From positions 682,001 through 746,000 of the forward strand of contig AP021856.1 in the NCBI GenBank assembly GCA_017347445.1: a stretch of 64,000 nucleotides of DNA, written 5' to 3'. This document shows, piece after piece, positions 37,062 through 45,893 of the stretch. Both the position numbers and the translations under genes were made by a program. The notes below the pieces were generated by a model that saw only the letters and a program-made list of their open reading frames with translations, made no database searches and had not been told where the DNA came from. The DNA comes from Candidatus Brocadia pituitae (GTDB lineage: Bacteria > Planctomycetota > Brocadiia > Brocadiales > Brocadiaceae). Each line of letters begins with the position of its first letter. Position 1 is the stretch's first letter.

Positions 37062-37404
37062 AGTCTTTCAATGCTGATAATCAAATTCATGCCATCGTAT
37101 TACGGGAAAAAACTGCCTTGTCCCCTGATATTCAAAAATTTTTTTCTTCCTATCCCCTTTTGCAAAAAAACAGCACGAAAGGAAATTTAGGAGTTACGAA
37201 AAAAGGGGCTATTTGCAGGGGAATGCCCTACGGAAGGAAACAGGAAGGGAGCTATAACCGGCAAGACTGAGACAACCAAAATCACGACAGGAGACGGCCT
37301 CAGACAAACCTTCTCTATCTTCATGATTATGTCAGCAAATCAATGATTATATTACGGGCCATACGCACTTTTGGAATTAGACATCCACCTTGTTTTCACC
37401 AGCA
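37062..37404. other. Intergenic 343 bp between kinase and Mrp genes
   Basis: No gene is seen. It contains the upstream region of the sensor kinase and the 3' end of the Mrp operon, and a few A/T tracts. No convincing sigma-54 site was found by eye. Confidence 0.4.
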
Positions 37405-38388
37405 TTACGTGACAGGATTCTTTTCAACAAAATTCGGATCTACCGGCACCTTCCCCAAAAAAGGAACTTCTCTATACTCGGTAACCTTATCAAGCTCATC
37501 TCGGCGCGTCCCGACAAAGACTTCACACTTTTTAACGATGTCCTCAAAGGCCTTTGCCGCACCCGAATCGGGGTAAGCGGCTACAAACGCCTCGCCGGCA
37601 TCACATTTTTCGGTAATTCCTGGTTCCAAAGGTATCCTGCCTAGAAAATCAACACCTAATTCCCCGCAAATCTTTTCCCCGCCTCCCGTTTTAAACACAT
37701 CAATGCGTGAGTTGCAATGCGGGCATATCAGCCCACTCATATTTTCCACGATGCCAATAATGGGCACATTGCTATCTCGTGAAAACATCACCGCCTTTCT
37801 GACATCGAGCAAAACAACGTCCTGTGGTGTGGTAACAATCACGGAACCATCTACCTTTCCAATGAGCTCTATGATAGAAATTGCCTCGTTCCCGGTTCCC
37901 GGAGGCAAATCTACTAAAAGATAATCCAAATCGCCCCAACACACACTTCCCATCAGTTCACACAAAAAATCCCACTTAGCAGCATCCCTCCAGATAACCG
38001 GCATGGATGGGTTTTCAATCAAAAAGGAGAGTGATGCCACCTTCAAATTTGGCAACACTTCCAGTGGCAGCACACCACCACTGCTGCTCCTGAGCCTTTT
38101 TCCCTCCACGCCTAACATGATGGGGATGTTTGGACCGTGGATATCTGCGTCCGCAATACCGACCTTATTTCCTCTCCGGGCCAGGGCAACGCCGAGGTTC
38201 GTTGTAACCGTACTCTTCCCTACCCCGCCTTTATTGCTCATTACCACGATCTTATATTTGATATCCTTCATCCGTTGGGCAATTGCCCACTTATTGTGCT
38301 CTATCTGATCCAATTGACACGACAACTGCTTCTCACAGAGCTCGCAGGTAAATGGAATCTTACATTCCGGCATCACGTCCTCTTTCAT
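37405..38388 (-). CDS. mrp: Mrp/Nbp35-type Fe-S carrier ATPase
   Basis: About 327 residues from ATG 38388. The deviant Walker A is VMSNKGGVGKSTVTTNL near residue 55. The C-terminal CPHC (GLICPHCNSRID) is the shared bridging cluster ligand pair of Mrp/Nbp35/ApbC proteins. The N-terminus has CKIPFTCELCEKQLSC, a CX5CX2CX5C pattern like the ferredoxin-type motif of eukaryotic Nbp35, uncommon in bacterial Mrp (which more often has a DUF59 domain). It probably assembles and transfers Fe-S clusters. It lies 31 bases after a poly-cysteine ferredoxin on the same strand, a plausible client or partner. Confidence 0.88.
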   Translation of the reverse strand: MKEDVMPECKIPFTCELCEKQLSCQLDQIEHNKWAIAQRMKDIKYKIVVMSNKGGVGKSTVTTNLGVALARRGNKVGIADADIHGPNIPIMLGVEGKRLRSSSGGVLPLEVLPNLKVASLSFLIENPSMPVIWRDAAKWDFLCELMGSVCWGDLDYLLVDLPPGTGNEAISIIELIGKVDGSVIVTTPQDVVLLDVRKAVMFSRDSNVPIIGIVENMSGLICPHCNSRIDVFKTGGGEKICGELGVDFLGRIPLEPGITEKCDAGEAFVAAYPDSGAAKAFEDIVKKCEVFVGTRRDELDKVTEYREVPFLGKVPVDPNFVEKNPVT

Positions 38389-38419
38389 AATCTCATATCC
38401 CTTTTTCGTTAACCTAAAA

Positions 38420-39007
38420 TTACCTTTTCGCAGTGACCTTAATCGCACAGGTGTTATTTATCGTATGGCAGGCGTACTCACATATTCCACAGCCGACGCA
38501 TTTTTCTTCATTAATCACCGGTTTGCCGTCCTCATGAAAAATGGCATCTCCCTGCAAAGGACACTTTATATAGCACAGTTGACAATCCTGCCCGCCCCAT
38601 GCCAGGCATCGTGATTCATGTATCCTGGCAATACCCATTTTGACGTTACTTACTTGAGCAACGGGTTGTAATGCCCCTTCTTTACAGGCTGCAATACACA
38701 ACAAGCCGTTACAGAGGACGCAGGGGTTTTCCCGGGGCATAATGACTGGCGTGCCTACAGCCACATCCGCCAGCCCCTGATATCTCTTGATAGCCTTTGC
38801 AGGACACGCCTTGATACATTCATCGCAGCGCGTACACAGGGAAAGAAATTCCGTCTCTGCAACAGCGCCGGGAGGGCGCAGGTAGTCACCTTTGGGCATT
38901 ACACGATCAATTTTTTTACTGGCGTAATCTGCAACCTTATCCCCCACAAAGACAAACAAATTTTTAAAAAGCTGCCTCCTGTCTACGATCTTTCCCGTAT
39001 CATCCAT
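38420..39007 (-). CDS. Four-cluster ferredoxin-type protein (NapF/NapG-like)
   Basis: About 195 residues from ATG 39007, with AAGGGTG upstream. Four cysteine motifs are seen: CTRCDECIKACP (~52-63), the CVLCNGLLCIAACK group (~89-102), CQLCYIKCP (~131-139) and CVGCGICEYACH (~157-168). The layout fits a NapF/NapG/MauM type polyferredoxin with up to four 4Fe-4S clusters. The first 45 residues lack a clear twin-arginine or Sec signal; RRQLFKNLF resembles a weak Tat-like RR motif but without a following hydrophobic core. It precedes the Mrp/Nbp35 carrier gene. Electron donor and acceptor are unknown. Confidence 0.85.
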   Translation of the reverse strand: MDDTGKIVDRRQLFKNLFVFVGDKVADYASKKIDRVMPKGDYLRPPGAVAETEFLSLCTRCDECIKACPAKAIKRYQGLADVAVGTPVIMPRENPCVLCNGLLCIAACKEGALQPVAQVSNVKMGIARIHESRCLAWGGQDCQLCYIKCPLQGDAIFHEDGKPVINEEKCVGCGICEYACHTINNTCAIKVTAKR

Positions 39008-39352
39008 AAAGAAACACCCTTTTAACAAATACCAGCGCAATTAAACGGAAGTTAGCCAAAAAGTACGTTACCCTTGCGAGCACATTCGCCTTGCCCGGAA
39101 TGACATTTTTCGCATTATTCTGTCATTCCGAGAGAGTGAAACGACCGAAGCATCTCAACTTTAAAATTCCTAAACCTCGATTGTCAACCTTCCGGTAGGA
39201 AGAAACTGAGCTGAGCATGATATACTCAGAGCAACATAAAATTCTAAATGACCAATACTTAATTTGTCAAGGTTAAATCACCTGCGTCACATTCCCCGGT
39301 TAATGGTAAAATTCTTTTTTGTTTTTGAAAGAGATCTTTTATAATTTACATT
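39008..39352. repeat. Intergenic 345 bp with an inverted repeat
   Basis: CGGAATGACA (39096-39105) faces TGTCATTCCG (39121-39130), a perfect 10-bp inverted repeat with a 15-base loop. The following AGAGTGAAACGACCGAAGCA is typical of dispersed bacterial hairpin repeats. A TATAAT at 39340-39345 sits only seven bases before the mobB GTG, so a leaderless message is possible. No gene is seen. Confidence 0.45.
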
Positions 39353-39880
39353 GTGCAGCCAAAAGTACCCGTCATATCCATAGTCGGTAAATCCAATAGC
39401 GGCAAGACTACCCTTGTGGTAAAGCTCGTTCAAGAGTTGAAATCAAGGGGTTATAAGGTCGCCACCATCAAACACAGTCACCATAGTTTCGAAATAGATA
39501 AGGAAGGGAAAGATAGCTGGCTGCACACCAGGGCAGGCGCGGATGCTGTTGTCATGTCTTCTCATACAATGACGGGGGTTATACGTACAACGCCCGGAGA
39601 ACTCCCACTGTCAGAGATCGTCAATACCTACTTGCCCGACATGGACATTATTCTCGCCGAGGGTTACAAGACTCTGGCTCTGCCAAAAATTGAGGTCTCG
39701 CGTTCAGAAATCAGCGCCGGGCTGGTATGCAGGGATGACCAAAACCTGATAGCAGTGGTGAGTGATAAAACACCCGAAGTCAGGGTGCCTTTCTTTCCAA
39801 TCAACGATAAAGTTTCTCCACTCGTTGATTTTATTTTAGTGCGGCTTAAGGCACAAAGTTCAACAATAGAATCTCATTGA
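39353..39880 (+). CDS. mobB: Molybdopterin-guanine dinucleotide biosynthesis adaptor
   Basis: 175 residues starting at GTG 39353. It is a small P-loop GTPase: ISIVGKSNSGKTTLVVKLV near residues 5-24, then YKVATIKHSHHSFEID with the HxxH-type stretch seen in MobB, and ILAEGYKTLALPKIEVSR. MobB binds GTP and helps MobA attach GMP to molybdopterin. No mobA or moeA is next to it; moaA is at 30.9 kb. The upstream 345 bases carry repeats only, and an apparent -10 just before the start suggests a very short leader. Confidence 0.9.
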   Translation: MQPKVPVISIVGKSNSGKTTLVVKLVQELKSRGYKVATIKHSHHSFEIDKEGKDSWLHTRAGADAVVMSSHTMTGVIRTTPGELPLSEIVNTYLPDMDIILAEGYKTLALPKIEVSRSEISAGLVCRDDQNLIAVVSDKTPEVRVPFFPINDKVSPLVDFILVRLKAQSSTIESH

Positions 39881-40240
39881 CAATAAAATGCACATGCGGT
39901 ACACTTTCATCCCAAATATAACGGGGAGTGAAAAGGGGTGTATCCCCAATTTTTTGCAAAAAAAATGAATGAACGGTATGGCTGGGCACATCCTAAAGAT
40001 CGGCAGCAATTTAGTTTTTTGAGAATTTTCCATAATTGCGATATTTGCCGGGTAGGGTGGGCATCGCCCACAAAAAAATAGGTAATGTGAGCGAGTGCAT
40101 GGTGTTTGGTGGGCGATGCCCACCCTACCCGATTTACAAAAATCGGGAATGTATCCGTATCAAAATACCTTTGCCATTTGCCATCATGCAATACTGATCA
40201 TGAATCTAAACCACATCTTACCAACCGTTAACGCAAAAGT
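39881..40240. repeat. Repeat-filled spacer with a perfect 23-bp inverted repeat
   Basis: No gene. At 39935-39970 lies a copy of the GGGGTGT repeat also at 30889. At 40004-40048 is a copy of the GCAATTTAGTTTTTTGA element. At 40049-40071 and 40109-40131 is an inverted repeat, GGGTAGGGTGGGCATCGCCC against its exact complement, with a 37-base loop. The elements are nested directly against one another, suggesting sequential insertion. Confidence 0.7.
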
Positions 40241-41740
40241 ATGTTCATTAAACCCCGCACAGGATTTTTTCGTAAAAACCAGTTCCTTCTTCTTATTATT
40301 GCGTCCCTGGCTCTCCATGCCCTTATCATCTTTATGTCTCCTCAGGCAAACCAAATTCTCAGTTTAAGGTCACTTCGGGACAGTTTCATCCGTGAGCCAA
40401 GTGAATACGCAGTTACCCTGGAACTTGAAAATCAGGATATCCAGAGGGAACATCCTGCAGACTTTGTTTCAACAAAAGAAGAGAGCGAGATAAAGAAAGA
40501 GGAATCTCCTGAAAAAAAGAAGTACAAAATGTTTACCGACACTTCCGATAACGCGGAAGACGAGCAATCCAGTGTTGATACAGACAAAATCGGAGAGAAG
40601 GGTGCGGTAGCAAAGGATAATTTTCCTGATGACAACCAGCCAGTTAACAACGAGCCCCACGCAGAAGGCAGCTCCAGGGCTCCGTTCTTAGGTAACGGGA
40701 AAGCCGGCGTTCCTTCCGCTAGCCGGCAGCAACCACCAGGACAGGAGGCCACGGCACAGGAGCTTGCTCCTGTGGAGGGTACCGATGAGGAGCATGCACC
40801 GCCACGACATGTCAATCTACCTGAAGGGCTGGCGAAACAAATGCCCCCTGCAAAGCCCCTTCAAATAATACCTCCCCAGTCGTCCTCTGGAGCAAGAAAA
40901 GAAAATATGGCAGAGGTAAAGATTATGAAACCCGAAGAAACGGGGAGGAAAGAGGATATTCCACCCGTGTTTAAAAGAGAACGACTTACGATAGGGCGGA
41001 GCATTGAACAGGAAGAAGCAGAACCCTTGCCAAAGAGCGAAGGGGTGTTCTTTGCGGACAAGCAGGATGAAATAAACAAGAACGCCGAAACAAAAGAAAC
41101 GCCGTTATCGTCGTTGCCAGAGGTGAAAGAAGCAGAGAAGAAGACTGACATGGAGATGTCAGAACAAGGTAAAACAAAGGAAACAAAGGAAGTAAAGAGT
41201 TCTCCGGTTCTTCAGCCAGAAACTCCGCCTGTAGCAGCCTCAGAATTGCCAGGCGTCGAACCGCAGCGCAGACTCGACAGGGGATTGGATGAACAGGAAA
41301 GCCCTGGTGAATTGAAAAAACCGAAGGTCTCCTTTAATGTTAATGCAAAGTCAGAGGGGGCAGGCAATGACCCGGTGCTTTTTGAAGATACGATATCAAA
41401 TGCGTCGATTCCGGGTGCGCCTTCTTTTAACGTAAAAAAGCATGAGTATGCCGATTATTTTAAACATATCCGGGATAGGATATCCCTCTATTGGTTCCTT
41501 GGGTACGGAACCCGCGCTGAAATAAAACTGGAAACGAAGGATGATAAGCCGGTCATTGTAGAATTCAAGGTCTTGCCGAACGGGTCTATTTCCGGCGTGA
41601 AGATTGTGGATGATGCCGGCAATTTTAATCTTGCCTCCCGGCTGGTATCCTCGATTGAAAATGCAGCGCCACTGAATCCTTTTCCATCGAAAATTACCGA
41701 GCCATCGATTGATGTGCGGTTTAATTTCTATTTTTTTTAG
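40241..41740 (+). CDS. tonB: TonB-family energy transducer
   Basis: A 499-residue protein. The N-terminal anchor FLLLIIASLALHALIIFMS (about residues 15-33) fits a single inner-membrane segment with the SLALHALI type of TonB. A very long Glu/Lys/Pro-rich periplasmic spacer follows, residues ~50-395. The C-terminal domain (~400-499) has VIVEFKVLPNGSISGVKIVD and PLNPFPSKI, the pattern of the TonB/TolA C-terminal fold. Two genes for ExbB and ExbD follow directly, so it should form a proton-driven transducer to the outer membrane. The spacer is unusually long compared with about 240 residues total in classical TonB. Confidence 0.8.
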   Translation: MFIKPRTGFFRKNQFLLLIIASLALHALIIFMSPQANQILSLRSLRDSFIREPSEYAVTLELENQDIQREHPADFVSTKEESEIKKEESPEKKKYKMFTDTSDNAEDEQSSVDTDKIGEKGAVAKDNFPDDNQPVNNEPHAEGSSRAPFLGNGKAGVPSASRQQPPGQEATAQELAPVEGTDEEHAPPRHVNLPEGLAKQMPPAKPLQIIPPQSSSGARKENMAEVKIMKPEETGRKEDIPPVFKRERLTIGRSIEQEEAEPLPKSEGVFFADKQDEINKNAETKETPLSSLPEVKEAEKKTDMEMSEQGKTKETKEVKSSPVLQPETPPVAASELPGVEPQRRLDRGLDEQESPGELKKPKVSFNVNAKSEGAGNDPVLFEDTISNASIPGAPSFNVKKHEYADYFKHIRDRISLYWFLGYGTRAEIKLETKDDKPVIVEFKVLPNGSISGVKIVDDAGNFNLASRLVSSIENAAPLNPFPSKITEPSIDVRFNFYFF

Positions 41741-41754
41741 GAGGAAATAATACT

Positions 41755-42372
41755 TTGGAATGGCTTATAGGCGGTGGTCCTATCATGATACCACTACTGA
41801 TTTGTTCCATCTTGGCCCTTGCGGTGATTATTGAAAGGGCAATAAATCTGCGCAGGGATAAAATCTTGAAACCCGAGATCATCCAGACCATAAAGGCAAT
41901 TCGCAGTCAGCAGGACATCCCCGTCGCAATCTCAAAGTGCGAGGTGATTTCCGGCCCTTTTTCAAACCTGTTGCGGAGGATACTCACCAATAACCACCTC
42001 ACGCGGGAGGAAAAATATGTTGATATCCAGGCCGCCGGACGGCAGGAGACCAAGTCGCTCGAAAAGAGACTTCTGGTACTGGAAGTTATTACCGCAGTTG
42101 CCCCCTTGCTGGGATTGCTGGGGACGGTGCTGGGGCTGGAAGACATCTTTGGAATTATTTCCGAGCTGGGACTGGGGCAGGCCAAGGCATTTTCCGCAGG
42201 ACTGGCACAAGCAATCCGGACAACCGTATTCGGGCTTTTTATTGCAATCCCGTCCCTGGTTGCCTATAGTTATTTCGACAAAAAGGTGGATACCTTTGTC
42301 CTGGAAATGGAAGAATACTCCATGCTTATCCTTAACAAACTTTATCCTGCTCAGGATTCTCAAACAAAATAA
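41755..42372 (+). CDS. exbB: ExbB/TolQ/MotA-family proton channel subunit
   Basis: 205 residues. The TTG start at 41755 is supported by AGGAGG eight bases upstream, and no ATG fits better. Three membrane segments are expected: ~5-25 (GGGPIMIPLLICSILALAVI), ~105-130 (ITAVAPLLGLLGTVLGLEDI) and ~150-175 (AIRTTVFGLFIAIPSLVAY). LLGLLGTVLG and TTVFGLFIAIP are the core ExbB/TolQ motifs. With ExbD it converts proton flow into movement of the TonB protein upstream. Spacing within the operon is 14 bases and then 2. Confidence 0.92.
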   Translation: MEWLIGGGPIMIPLLICSILALAVIIERAINLRRDKILKPEIIQTIKAIRSQQDIPVAISKCEVISGPFSNLLRRILTNNHLTREEKYVDIQAAGRQETKSLEKRLLVLEVITAVAPLLGLLGTVLGLEDIFGIISELGLGQAKAFSAGLAQAIRTTVFGLFIAIPSLVAYSYFDKKVDTFVLEMEEYSMLILNKLYPAQDSQTK

Positions 42373-42374
42373 CT

Positions 42375-42800
42375 ATGCGATTCCGTGAAAAACGTATTAC
42401 AAAATCAATCATCAACCTCACCCCTATGGTGGACATGTTGTTCCTGATCCTTTTGTTTTTTCTGGTTACCTCCAGCTTCATAGAACAGCCAAACATTAAG
42501 TTGGAACTCCCTTCAACCAAGTACGCCGCCACCAGTAAAATTGAGGAACGTACCTTAACGATCTCCCAGGACGGAAGGTTGTTTTATCAAAATAAACCGG
42601 TTGAAAGAAAGGACCTCGTCACGGTACTGAAAGATGCCTTTTCCCGGCAGGATGACAAAACTCTTGTTTTGCGGGCAGACAAGAATGTGTCCTACGGTGT
42701 CGTTGTCGATGTCATGGATGCAGCAAAGGGGGCTGGCTTAAGGCGGATTGTTGCCCCCACCATTCTTGAACCCGAAAAACAACCGGATCGCAAACAATAG
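42375..42800 (+). CDS. exbD: ExbD/TolR-family protein
   Basis: 141 residues with one N-terminal membrane helix, ~18-38. It starts near INLTPMVDMLFLILLFFLVT, which contains the conserved aspartate (D22) essential for proton use. The periplasmic domain has LRADKNVSYGVVVDVMDAAKGAGL, the standard ExbD C-terminal signature. It starts two bases after exbB, so the three genes tonB-exbB-exbD form one operon. Cargo specificity is not indicated by neighbours. Confidence 0.93.
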   Translation: MRFREKRITKSIINLTPMVDMLFLILLFFLVTSSFIEQPNIKLELPSTKYAATSKIEERTLTISQDGRLFYQNKPVERKDLVTVLKDAFSRQDDKTLVLRADKNVSYGVVVDVMDAAKGAGLRRIVAPTILEPEKQPDRKQ

Positions 42801-42859
42801 CTTCCAGAGAATTCTCAGATAATCCCACGCCCAGGGGAGTCAGGGGGTGCGTTTCATAC

Positions 42860-43246
42860 ATGATTGACAGCGTGTTTTGCAATGCGAGAAAAGACTTTAA
42901 AAGGCTTGTAAATAGGCGTATTTCAGTTGTTTATCTTCAAAATCATCCTTATGTCTGGTATAATACCGTCTCGGATAGAAAACAAAACACCGTTATGTTC
43001 AAATGTCCCCATGGATACAACCGTTTTTCGTGCCCGCATGCCTCTGAGTGCCTTAAACCAGGCCAGACGTACAAAACCTTCAAGGTTCAGATTAAAGCTG
43101 ACCTTCGCATCTCTGGCACTCCCACTCCTGCGAAAGGCCATTTTCAGTGGAAAGACGACTGTAAAAAAAGAACTTCTGCCGAGCGGGTGTTCTCCGGTAA
43201 TAAACGAATCCGCCAGGTAGCTTCCTTTATGAACTTCAATCTCTGA
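42860..43246 (+). pseudogene. C-terminal remnant of a DDE transposase (IS1182/IS5-like)
   Basis: The frame reads FKCPHGYNRFSCPHASECL, then GQTYKTFKVQIKADLR and WKDDCKKRTSAERVFSGNKR. A zinc-knuckle cysteine region followed by [KR]RTxxERV is the late part of IS1182- and IS4/IS5-type DDE transposases, where the E is catalytic. The N-terminal half with the first two aspartates is absent and the frame ends soon after. So this is a fragment. A 139-codon frame on the minus strand (42923-43342) is its shadow. It sits between exbD and an OmpR-type regulator. Confidence 0.65.
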
Positions 43247-43454
43247 GCCATTTTTACCTATAGTGTTGCTTTTGTAGCCCATAACCTTACGGTTATATTC
43301 AATCACTTGAAAGATACCTTGCGAGTATGAAGCTCTTCTCATGCTATAAACTCCCCATATTCTCTCATTTGCGAGGAGATACTACGCTTAGAAACCCCTT
43401 TTTTACTCTCTCTTCTCCTTTTGCTTATTTCTCAAGTATTTTTTTGCTTTGAAT

Positions 43455-44132
43455 ATGAGAATATTAGTTGTAGAGGATGAAAAAAAATTAGCCGCCTATA
43501 TTAAAAAGGGACTGGAAGAAAACCACTTTGCCATTGATGTGAGCCCTGACGGAGAGGAAGGTCTCTTTATGCTCAATACCAATGAGTATGATCTTGTTAT
43601 CCTGGACGTCATGCTTCCCGGGAAAAACGGCTTTGAGATATTGCGCGAGGCAAGAAAAAACGGCAAGGAGATGCCAGTCCTTTTCTTAACGGCAAAGGAT
43701 GCTGTTGAAGACAAAGTGTACGGATTGGATCTTGGGGCAGATGATTATCTTATAAAACCCTTTTCCTTTATAGAACTGATGGCACGGATACGTGCCCTGA
43801 TCCGAAGAGGAAAGGTTCACTACCAAACCCAATTAACGGTGGCTGACCTTTCTTTGGATATGGTTGCGCATCGTCTCTACCGGAATGGGCAACCCGTAGA
43901 GCTTACCAACAAAGAATTTGCCCTATTGGAATTTTTCATGAGAAATCTCAATACCGTGCTAACCCGCACCCAGATTGCAGAACACGTATGGGATTATAAC
44001 TTTGACAGCTTTACTAATGTAATTGACGTCTTTGTAAATCGCCTGAGAAACAAAATAGATAAGGACCGTACCCATAAACTGATTCATACCATTAAGGGTG
44101 TAGGGTATGTTATGAAGGATGAAAAATCATGA
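43455..44132 (+). CDS. OmpR/CusR-type response regulator
   Basis: 225 residues from ATG 43455 (TTG 43449 is a weaker alternative). Receiver residues are ED in VVEDEKK, the phosphoacceptor aspartate in VILDVMLPGKNGFE and K in YLIKPFSF. The C-terminal winged helix (LTNKEFALLEFFMRN, RTQIAEHVWDYNFDSFTNVIDVFVNRLRNKID) is the classic OmpR/PhoB DNA-binding domain. The FTNVIDVFV text is particularly close to CusR/CopR-type metal regulators. It overlaps the kinase gene by four bases, so it is co-translated with it. Its targets are unknown; no metal efflux genes are visible nearby. Confidence 0.93.
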   Translation: MRILVVEDEKKLAAYIKKGLEENHFAIDVSPDGEEGLFMLNTNEYDLVILDVMLPGKNGFEILREARKNGKEMPVLFLTAKDAVEDKVYGLDLGADDYLIKPFSFIELMARIRALIRRGKVHYQTQLTVADLSLDMVAHRLYRNGQPVELTNKEFALLEFFMRNLNTVLTRTQIAEHVWDYNFDSFTNVIDVFVNRLRNKIDKDRTHKLIHTIKGVGYVMKDEKS

Positions 44133-45517
44133 ACACATGGACAATTCGTACAAAACTCACCTTCTGGTACACCAGTATTTTCGGAGGAACGCTTGTTCTC
44201 TTTGGTTTATTAACATACCTTGCCTTCTCTTACGCAAATAATAAACGCATCGATGTTGGGCTTAAAGAAGAGGCCGACGGCATAGCTCATTATGAACGAA
44301 TGAACGAGCATTCTTTCAAAAAGTATGTGGAGCGTATATCGAATGAAAGAGACGAAGAGTGGGCTTTGGGAAAATATGTTGCAATACTCAATCGTGCAGG
44401 ACATCTTCAATTCCGCTCAGGAAGCTTAAAGGATCATCATCTGTCCTTAAATAATCACCAAATTGCAGAAATCCTTTCAGGAAAAACATACTTTAAGACC
44501 GTGAGGGATCCAAAGGGGCGTCTTTTACGTATTATTACAATACCCAGGAAGGAAACCCAGGAATTAATCCAGATTGGGATTGTTGTTAACAGCGACGATG
44601 CTCTCAAAATCTTTTCACTTGTACTCACAGCTTTAGGGTGTCTTGCGATTATCGGTAGCTGGTTTGGCGGTCTCTTTATGGCAAAAAAGGCATTAAAACC
44701 CATAAATCGTATGATAAAAGAACTTCAGAAAATTGAACCCGAACAATTGGACAAAAGACTAACACTCCATTCCGCGAAAGATGAAATCAATAAGCTTTCA
44801 GGAGTTATTAACGAAATGTTATCCCGCCTGGAAAACTCCTTTACCCAGATTCGCCAGTTCACGGCAAATGCATCTCATGAATTGCGCACTCCCCTCGCCA
44901 TTATGAAGGCCGGGATAGAAGTCTCTTTATCGAAAGAAAGAGATCTTCGTGGTTATCAACAAGTGCTTGCTAATAATCTTGAAGACCTGGGGCGACTTTC
45001 AAAAATTGTAGAAAACCTGTTTATCCTCACAAAGGCTGATGCGGGACGATTTGAATTACATAAGCAGCGGATGAATCTTTACCCCGTTATTGCGGAAATT
45101 GTGGAACAATTAAAGCTCATTGCTGAACCGAAAAACATCTTTGTATCAATGGAAAAGATGGAAGATGCATTCATCGAGGGCGATGAGCTGCTTATCCGGA
45201 TGATGCTCTTAAATTTAATAGACAATGCCGTAAAGTATACTCAGTCCAATGGGACAATTCAGATGTCCCTTTGCAAAGACAATGGATGTGTAAAGATTGC
45301 TATCCGGGATAACGGCATTGGCATTCCACAGGAAGATATTTCTCATATATTTGAACGGTTTTACAGGACAAGCAATGCCCGTGCAGCAGACCAAGCCGGC
45401 GGAGGACTTGGCCTCAGCATCTGTCAATGGATCGTTAAATCCCACCATGGTTCAATAACGGTAAAAAGCGAACTGCTCAGGGGAAGCGCCTTTGTGGTAA
45501 CGCTACCAACCTGCTGA
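44129..45517 (+). CDS. Sensor histidine kinase of the heavy-metal (CusS) type
   Basis: 462 residues. TM1 is at ~12-34 (FWYTSIFGGTLVLFGLLTYL) and TM2 at ~163-185 (LTALGCLAIIGSWFGGLF), bounding a ~125-residue periplasmic sensor. HAMP follows (~185-240). Phosphoacceptor H is in ASHELRTPLAIMKAG. The ATPase core has NLIDNAVKYT, DNGIGIPQE and GGGLGLSICQWI. The arrangement and ATGA overlap with the response regulator fit CusS/CopS-like kinases; the signal is not established. The periplasmic region lacks an obvious cluster of His/Met metal ligands. Confidence 0.92.
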   Translation: MNTWTIRTKLTFWYTSIFGGTLVLFGLLTYLAFSYANNKRIDVGLKEEADGIAHYERMNEHSFKKYVERISNERDEEWALGKYVAILNRAGHLQFRSGSLKDHHLSLNNHQIAEILSGKTYFKTVRDPKGRLLRIITIPRKETQELIQIGIVVNSDDALKIFSLVLTALGCLAIIGSWFGGLFMAKKALKPINRMIKELQKIEPEQLDKRLTLHSAKDEINKLSGVINEMLSRLENSFTQIRQFTANASHELRTPLAIMKAGIEVSLSKERDLRGYQQVLANNLEDLGRLSKIVENLFILTKADAGRFELHKQRMNLYPVIAEIVEQLKLIAEPKNIFVSMEKMEDAFIEGDELLIRMMLLNLIDNAVKYTQSNGTIQMSLCKDNGCVKIAIRDNGIGIPQEDISHIFERFYRTSNARAADQAGGGLGLSICQWIVKSHHGSITVKSELLRGSAFVVTLPTC

Positions 45518-45893
45518 ACTCACCCAGATTACAAAAAATTAATTTTGCATTCATCTCCCGTTCATCTGCCATAGGGTATAATTTACTTAAAAAACGGAAG
45601 GGAAGAAGATACTCAGGTAGTGCAAACAGGTAAAATACTTTTTGTAATAATTACAATTATTCATTGTAATTATTATCTGTTATTACCGTAGCAAACGGTA
45701 TTACAGGCAAAGAAACAAAAACTTATTTAATTCTAGTATTACTACATTTCTTGTACTTACAGCACACGCCTGCACTAATTTCTATTTTCATGCCTGTCCG
45801 GCACTTCTTTTGTTTATTTAACTTTCCCTGGTGAAAGGTGTGAAAATATTTTTGTTTTTGTTAAAAAAGCCTAATTAAATAAGGAGTCTGTGC
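45518..45893. promoter_or_regulatory. Upstream region of the LAB_N gene with a perfect inverted repeat
   Basis: TAATAATTACAAT (45645-45657) and ATTGTAATTATTA (45663-45675) are 13-base arms around a 5-base loop. A second palindrome TACCGT/ACGGTA follows at 45684-45700. The first could be an operator or a transcript hairpin; the AT-rich stem argues against a terminator because no T-run follows. TATAAT at 45577-45582 lacks a spaced -35. No gene lies here. Confidence 0.4.

Noticed and set aside
37062-37404. Sigma-54 promoter before the sensor kinase
   Set aside because: Closest match lacks the GG at -24.
42923-43342. 139-codon minus-strand frame
   Set aside because: It is the shadow of a transposase remnant on the plus strand, which has the KRTxxERV motif.
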